Assembly: GCF_900005765.1 (NCBI RefSeq)
Contig: NC_041679.1
Coordinates: 310,001-374,000, forward strand
DNA from: Plasmodium relictum
Lineage: Eukaryota > Apicomplexa > Aconoidasida > Haemosporida > Plasmodiidae
Reading direction: 5' to 3'
DNA: 64,000 nucleotides
The notes under the pieces were generated by a model. The model was not told where the DNA came from and searched no databases. It was given only the letters and a program-made list of their open reading frames with translations. How positions within the stretch are numbered: position 1 is the first letter of the stretch; each line of letters begins with the position of its first letter. Below, in pieces: positions 60,001 through 64,000 of this stretch. The translations under genes and the position numbers were made by a program.

Positions 60001-62230
60001 AGAAAAAAAAAAACTAGAAAAAGAAAAAAAAATGAATGATGAATTAAATTTAAAACTAGAAAAAGAAAAAAAATGTATTAGTGAATTAAACTCAGAACTA
60101 GAAAAGGAAAAAAAAGTTAATAATGAATTGAATATAGAATTAGAAAAAGAAAAAAAGACAAATATCGAATTTAATGAACATTTAGAAAGAGAAAAAAAAG
60201 TAAATGCCTATTTAGATATAGAATTAAAAAAAAAAGAAGATACTAATAATGAACTAAATATAGCATTAGAAAAAGAAAAAAAAGAAAATAGTAAATTGAA
60301 TTATGAATTAGAAAAAGAAAAAAAAATTAATAGCGAATTGAACACAGAACTGGAACAAGAAAAAAAAATGAATGATGAATTAACTTTAAAACTAGAAAAG
60401 AAAAATAAATTTGATAGTGAATTGAATTTAGAATTAGGAAAAGAAAAAAAAGTAAATAGTGAATTGAATATAGAATTAGAAAAAGAAAAAAAAGTAAATA
60501 GTGAATTGAATATAGAATTAGAAAAAGAAAAAAATGTTAATAGTGAATTAAATTTAGAATTAGGAAAAGAAAAAAAAGTAAATAGTGAATTGAATATAGA
60601 ATTAGAAAAAGAAAAAAAAGTAAATAGTGAATTGAATATAGAATTAGAAAAAGGAAAAAATGTTAATAGTGAATTAAATTTAGAATTAGAAAAAGAAAAA
60701 AAAGTAAATAGTGAATTGAATATAGAATTAGAAAAAGAAAAAAATGTTAATAGTGAATTAAATTTAGAATTAGAAAAAGAAAAAAATGTTAATAGTGAAT
60801 TGAATGCAGAATTAGAAAAAGAAAAAAATGTTAATAGTGAATTAAATTTAGAATTAGAAAAAGAAAAGAAAAAAATCAAAGAACAAACTGATAAATTAAT
60901 AGAACAAGACAAATTGATTGAGGAAATGAAAAAAAAATTGGAGTTGGATGATAAGAAAAATAGAGATACTGAGTTATTTAATGATGAAGCAAATTTTATT
61001 TCTTTATCAAAAGAAAAGGATGAATTTAATATAATAAAAGAAGAAGAGGAATTTAAAAAAAAACAAGATGAAGTATTTGTAGAAATCGAGGAAGTAAACA
61101 AATTCGAAAAACTGTATGAAAAGAAAAGTAACAGTGCTTTGAAATCTATTGAAGAATATAATAAACTATATGATTCATATATTGAAATAGTATTAAAGAA
61201 AGAAAATTTAGAAAAAGACTTTGAAGAAAAGATGAACTATTTTAATAAAAAAATGAGTCATTTTGATAAGAAAGTAAAATATTTTGATGAAAAAATATTA
61301 CATTATAAAAAAATGTGTAATATTTATGAAAAAAATTCAGTAAAAGTAAATAAATTCATTAAAACACTAGAAGGATTCATAAAAAGTGTTGAAAAAAGTG
61401 GTGATAAGATAAATTTAAATTTACATAGAAAATTAGACAAAATAAAAATTTCTTTAAAAGAAATAAATGAAAATTCTAAAAGCAAAATAATAGAAACAGA
61501 CAATTTATTATTTGATGAAATTATTAATGAAAAAAATATTTTATTAGAAAAGATTGCAGATAGTGAAAAAGAAAAACCAATTTATGATAATGAAATGAGC
61601 GATGATTTAAAAAAGTATATGATTGAATTAAATTTTAAAAGTATCAATGAATTATATATATTTCATTCAAATATGTTGGAAGAATTAAGTTTAGTTAAAA
61701 AGAATTGTAACCTATTAGTAGAAGAAAATATAATGAAAAATAAGGAATATGAAAATCATATTTTAAAATTAAGTAAATGTTTAAGCGAAAAAGAAAAAGA
61801 AATTAATGTAATAAATGAAAATTGTAAATCATTACTATTAGAATTGGATAACTTAAAATATATTTTAAATGATTTACTATCATTTGGAGAGAAAAAGATA
61901 TCTAAGCATAATAATATACAAATAGATAATATCTTAAGAAAATATGAAAATATTGAAAAAGCTAAAGTTTTAGAAAAATACAACATCATGGAAAAAGATT
62001 TAGATGAAAATATTTTAAAACTTAAAGATGGCCTTTTAGCAAAGGATGGTAGCATGTCAGAAGATGATAATATATCAAAAGATAAGAATAATAGTTTAGT
62101 AAAATCAAGAAGATCATCAAAAAATAAAAATAAAGATTTAATAAAAGATAACAATTTATCATTACACGAAAAAAAAAAAGTAGAAGTAATTAGACAATAT
62201 GATTTAAGAAGCAGTAGCAAAAAAAAATAG
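57065..62230 (+). CDS. Large coiled-coil protein with 14-residue tandem repeats
   Basis: This single-exon gene encodes 1721 residues with no signal peptide or TM segment. Residues 1-650 are mixed and helical with Asn/Lys-rich loops and no domain I recognise. From about 870 to 1275 the protein is a continuous coiled coil built from a 14-residue (two-heptad) unit of the type xNSELNxELEKEKK; the last eleven units are nearly identical. More coiled coil follows to about 1640, including a block with three related units (YFNKKMSHFDKKVKYFDEK). The C-terminus is basic and Ser-rich and ends in RSSSKKK. The general look is that of a structural filament, golgin or MTOC-type protein, but composition alone cannot tell. 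Long minus-strand frames here (60301-61101 and 61756-62220) are shadows of the repeat. By position it should match a conserved Plasmodium protein just beyond the SFI1-like gene. Confidence 0.85.
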   Translation: MNLYEFKDEIIECNSLSNTCFEIDNFDIFEGDDYSCNDILKKKEKIKNISNKLNNLKEKVCKSTEYLKCVEILFNYAGNNCILEKKKESLKNDNLDDDFCNSEKDIFFDGYINYFDFFHVENFNLFFDKYFYISAVKKKRNISYNDVLKKNQQYFENFSNSKIQLSQLLDSNEDYINLKNIKNKDNGYSSYEKIGIQEIVKSDDVFDDFFKDYKNLGDQDITYNTKKKSIQKSSYDLFNKRRKLNEYTNSFNTIIESENYKSDFTNLSLENKLREEERNYKDFFEKAVENSNKCNIQRKVIIFKISNILFENNNKEKDQMVYDVNKLNDFNFHNKKNNKKKFNYDNYNLNMKMYFPEYNKFILNKSSFEENKEDKKLSDINFEKKIFFFYNSLLKLFMHINTLFRTCIELLKYNFSDLSYESKVLSNDSKKLIKLIYLFQKQEKYVISFSKYILHMAKKYFLNSKLILTNEISIIKKLIKILLKWKKIDFNILIKFTELKIKDENVYKAEIVNNNLVKYNFELRKIYFCKYNNDIVISLKKIFPLFFHSDYFDICKNQKLISINEKIKNNENLKKHCNIKIEQENDKNTFISFKSNFDFYLNNLIEECEEFKNVEEEYCFLTKVQDTNYLNYEMELNINQMKIISYLNSILINEINNSEDLKIRISSKEEEINNIFSDIKDIYNFLLKKNKNVQNISIKECSKIDDNFKNNLTKSDLENNDEIYLNNELTYGKDIITENSKRNPKNFNFNYLSSINVKEGSTENNKELEKENFIKNYYLACNNPKKRMRQNENDEININFNKKSYNNINKIYILKKMIKNIMIFLEENNFSSYETSELKNSIINDDSEKYLKEEKKINVECTQYLVKEDKLNIYLNTELEKEKKKNLEFRENSDAYRKLENQLRMELDNEKKINIELNIKLEKEKEANDEFNKYLEREKKINSELNSELEKEKKMIGELNVELEKEKNVSIELNTELEKEKKKLEKEKKMNDELNLKLEKEKKCISELNSELEKEKKVNNELNIELEKEKKTNIEFNEHLEREKKVNAYLDIELKKKEDTNNELNIALEKEKKENSKLNYELEKEKKINSELNTELEQEKKMNDELTLKLEKKNKFDSELNLELGKEKKVNSELNIELEKEKKVNSELNIELEKEKNVNSELNLELGKEKKVNSELNIELEKEKKVNSELNIELEKGKNVNSELNLELEKEKKVNSELNIELEKEKNVNSELNLELEKEKNVNSELNAELEKEKNVNSELNLELEKEKKKIKEQTDKLIEQDKLIEEMKKKLELDDKKNRDTELFNDEANFISLSKEKDEFNIIKEEEEFKKKQDEVFVEIEEVNKFEKLYEKKSNSALKSIEEYNKLYDSYIEIVLKKENLEKDFEEKMNYFNKKMSHFDKKVKYFDEKILHYKKMCNIYEKNSVKVNKFIKTLEGFIKSVEKSGDKINLNLHRKLDKIKISLKEINENSKSKIIETDNLLFDEIINEKNILLEKIADSEKEKPIYDNEMSDDLKKYMIELNFKSINELYIFHSNMLEELSLVKKNCNLLVEENIMKNKEYENHILKLSKCLSEKEKEINVINENCKSLLLELDNLKYILNDLLSFGEKKISKHNNIQIDNILRKYENIEKAKVLEKYNIMEKDLDENILKLKDGLLAKDGSMSEDDNISKDKNNSLVKSRRSSKNKNKDLIKDNNLSLHEKKKVEVIRQYDLRSSSKKK
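60408..60870. repeat. 42-base tandem repeat, about 11 near-identical copies, with 126-base higher order
   Basis: Each 42-base unit encodes 14 residues of the coiled coil. The copies differ mainly at one position in the middle (Ile, Leu or Ala before GluLeuGlu) and at the end (Lys or Asn). The pattern Ile-Ile-Leu/Gly recurs every three units, so a 126-base block appears to have been duplicated recently. More diverged copies extend upstream to about 59690. Confidence 0.92.
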
Positions 62231-64000
62231 ATAAATTATTTTTAATGTTTTTAATAAAATGTTTAATTAAACATTTTTTACTTCTATTTAAGAAGTATTA
62301 CTAAAACAATAAAATAGAAAAAAAAAAAAAATCGAACAAGCATTTTTCTTTATTAAATGGACATGCGAATTTACTAGCATTTTCAAAAAAGGAATTGTTT
62401 TTTCTTTAATACTGATATTAAGATGCATAAAGCCTTAAAAAAAAAAATTAAAATTTTAGACTTTCATGTTTGTTCGTTATAGAAAAGGATTAGATAACCT
62501 CATTTCATTCAGTTAATTTGAAAAAATTATTATTTTTATCATTAAATTTTATTTATAATTTATGTTGTAAAAAAATATAAAATTTTTTAATCTGTCGTTA
62601 AAAAGAAAAATATATATATAATATATAGATATAGATATTTTTCTAGGTTAAATTTTTTTTTTTTTTAATTGTAAATAACAACGTTAAATATATATTAATT
62701 TTTGTTATTTTTTTTTCTTCTTTTTATACAAATATTTTTAAGCTTGTTTTATAATTTTTGAATTATATTCCTTTTTTAATTTTACCTATTGTTACTATTA
62801 GATACTTTTTTATATTTTTTTTTTTTTTTTCCATTATGTATTTAATTTTAAATATAATAAATTCTTTTTTGCTGAACAAATCCTTCTTAATCTCAAAATG
62901 GATTTTTAATTTCACAGAAAAAAGAAAAAATTAGAAATGCAAAAACTATATAAATACAAGCATTCTAACAATTAAATGAGTATAAAAGAAAACTATCTGA
63001 TATTAAAAAAAAAAAAAATAAATAATAATAAAAATAAAATATACAAAGACATAATAAGAAGTAATCAGTACATTATATGACTGTTATGCTTTATTTTATT
63101 TTTTTTTTTTTATTTGAATAAGGATAAAAAATAAGGGATTTTAGTTTTTAATCTTATATGAACGTTAAATGATTAAAGAATAGTTGATGTTTCTTTGGAA
63201 TTTTTTTTATAAAAACTTAATTTAAAAAACTGTAGAAAAAAAAAATATTAATTATATGAGATATGCATTTTTATTTATCATATATACAAAAAGAAAAAAA
63301 GATAGTTAAGTAGAATAAAGCATAATTATATTTCCTTATATTCAAAATAATATATAAAAGGAGAAAAAGATGAATTATACTATTTAATCTTTATATGTAA
63401 ATAACTTTTACTGTTTTTTCACTGTCTTTTTAATTTGTAATTTAATAAGTTTTAAAAATAAAAGCTTTTTCATATTAAAAAGGATATTTAATGAAAATAG
63501 CATATAGAATAATTGAAAAATCTTTGTATACAAAAGTCCAAATAAAAATAAAAAAGAAAACTTTTAAATTTGAAAATGAATATTTAAAAGAAAAGAAAGA
63601 GAAGAAGTATTCTTATATATTTATATAGATAATTTATAAAAAAAAAAATTTCCATTTTATCAATAATAAAATACAGGAACTTTTTATATATTATTTGTAT
63701 TTATAATTACATATAAAAAAAATTACAAAACATTTTTTTTTTTTTTTTTTCCTAAAAGATTGAGTATAATAATATTATAACAAATATTCTTAAAATACAA
63801 TAAATATTTTTTTTTTAATTGATATTAAAAGAATTTTTAATAAAGAAAAAAACTAGCAATTCTTATTACCTATACAAATAATGAGTAAATATTAAAAAAA
63901 AAAATGTAATATTTTCTATTTTTAGTTGAATTAATTTTTTTTTTTTGAGTATGTTAATTTACATAAATTTAAAATTAAATTTATATTATTTTAAAAAAAA
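62231..64000. other. Right-end region without a recognised gene
   Basis: This 1.77 kb to the window edge contains A/T-rich sequence with poly-A and poly-T runs. A 45-codon frame at 63491-63628 (+) is Lys-rich and within chance expectation. The region should begin with the 3' UTR of the coiled-coil gene; what follows the window is unknown. Confidence 0.55.

Noticed and set aside
60301-61101. 266-residue minus-strand open frame
   Set aside because: It mirrors the GAA/AAA-rich coiled-coil repeat and gives a Ser/Phe repeat. It is a shadow of the plus-strand gene.
61756-62220. 154-residue minus-strand open frame
   Set aside because: It is antisense to the C-terminal coiled coil of the same gene, Ser/Leu/Phe-rich and without independent features.
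63491-63628. 45-codon plus-strand frame with ATG
   Set aside because: It is short, Lys-rich, has no recognised feature, and lies within chance expectation for this composition.
1-64000. tRNA, rRNA, CRISPR or mobile-element sequences
   Set aside because: I found no GC-richer cloverleaf-like islands, direct-repeat arrays with spacers, terminal inverted repeats or transposase/reverse transcriptase motifs.

Overview
The window is a stretch of nuclear chromosome from a malaria parasite (Plasmodium). It is extremely AT-rich, with poly(dA:dT) and (TA)n tracts between genes, long Asn/Lys-rich low-complexity inserts inside proteins, and short introns with GTAA..TAG borders. The anchor is a complete 14-exon chloroquine resistance transporter gene (crt, 2129-4817). 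The genes around it, in order, match what I remember of the P. falciparum chromosome 7 crt locus: a SCO1-like gene, crt, cg1, a glutaredoxin-like gene, the large cg2-position gene, POP1, the PARE esterase, and the SFI1-like centriolar plaque gene. The very high AT content and the divergent crt N-terminus suggest a non-falciparum species, possibly an avian parasite such as the P. gallinaceum/P. relictum group. That species guess is inference.

Layout. 1-758 (-): 5' part of a SCO1 copper chaperone, running off the left edge. 2129-4817 (+): crt. 6476-9316 (+): Cg1, a secretory protein that reads as MRH-lectin-like plus YccV-like. 9872-10717 (-): monothiol glutaredoxin-like protein. 11067-18818 (-): 2583-residue protein in the Cg2 position whose N-terminus looks like Mediator subunit 14. 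19728-23068 (-): two-exon C2/coiled-coil protein resembling CEP120. 24254-24734 (+): two-exon RPA3. 25320-29120 (-): three-exon POP1 of RNase P/MRP. 30272-31342 (-): PARE-type alpha/beta hydrolase. 32930-33124 (+): 64-residue membrane protein resembling Brawnin/UQCC6. 33895-40321 (-): three-exon membrane protein with MORN repeats and a DUF900 hydrolase domain. 43166-53019 (-): SFI1-like centrin-binding repeat protein in at least seven exons. 54099-55409 (+): unknown single-TM protein, possibly mitochondrial. 57065-62230 (+): 1721-residue coiled-coil protein with a 14-residue tandem repeat. The remaining 1770 bases show no gene.

These are eukaryotic single-gene transcription units, not operons. 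Several share themes: respiratory-chain assembly (SCO1, UQCC6-like), nuclear gene expression and DNA/RNA metabolism (MED14-like, RPA3, POP1), and microtubule-organising structures (CEP120-like, SFI1-like). I saw no tRNA or rRNA gene, transposon, CRISPR array or viral gene. Exon joins below were worked out by hand from splice signals and reading-frame continuity and have not been tested against transcripts.

The most novel observations are the MRH plus YccV reading of Cg1, the MED14-like N-terminus of the Cg2-position protein, the UQCC6/Brawnin-like microprotein, and the TM-MORN-DUF900 fusion.
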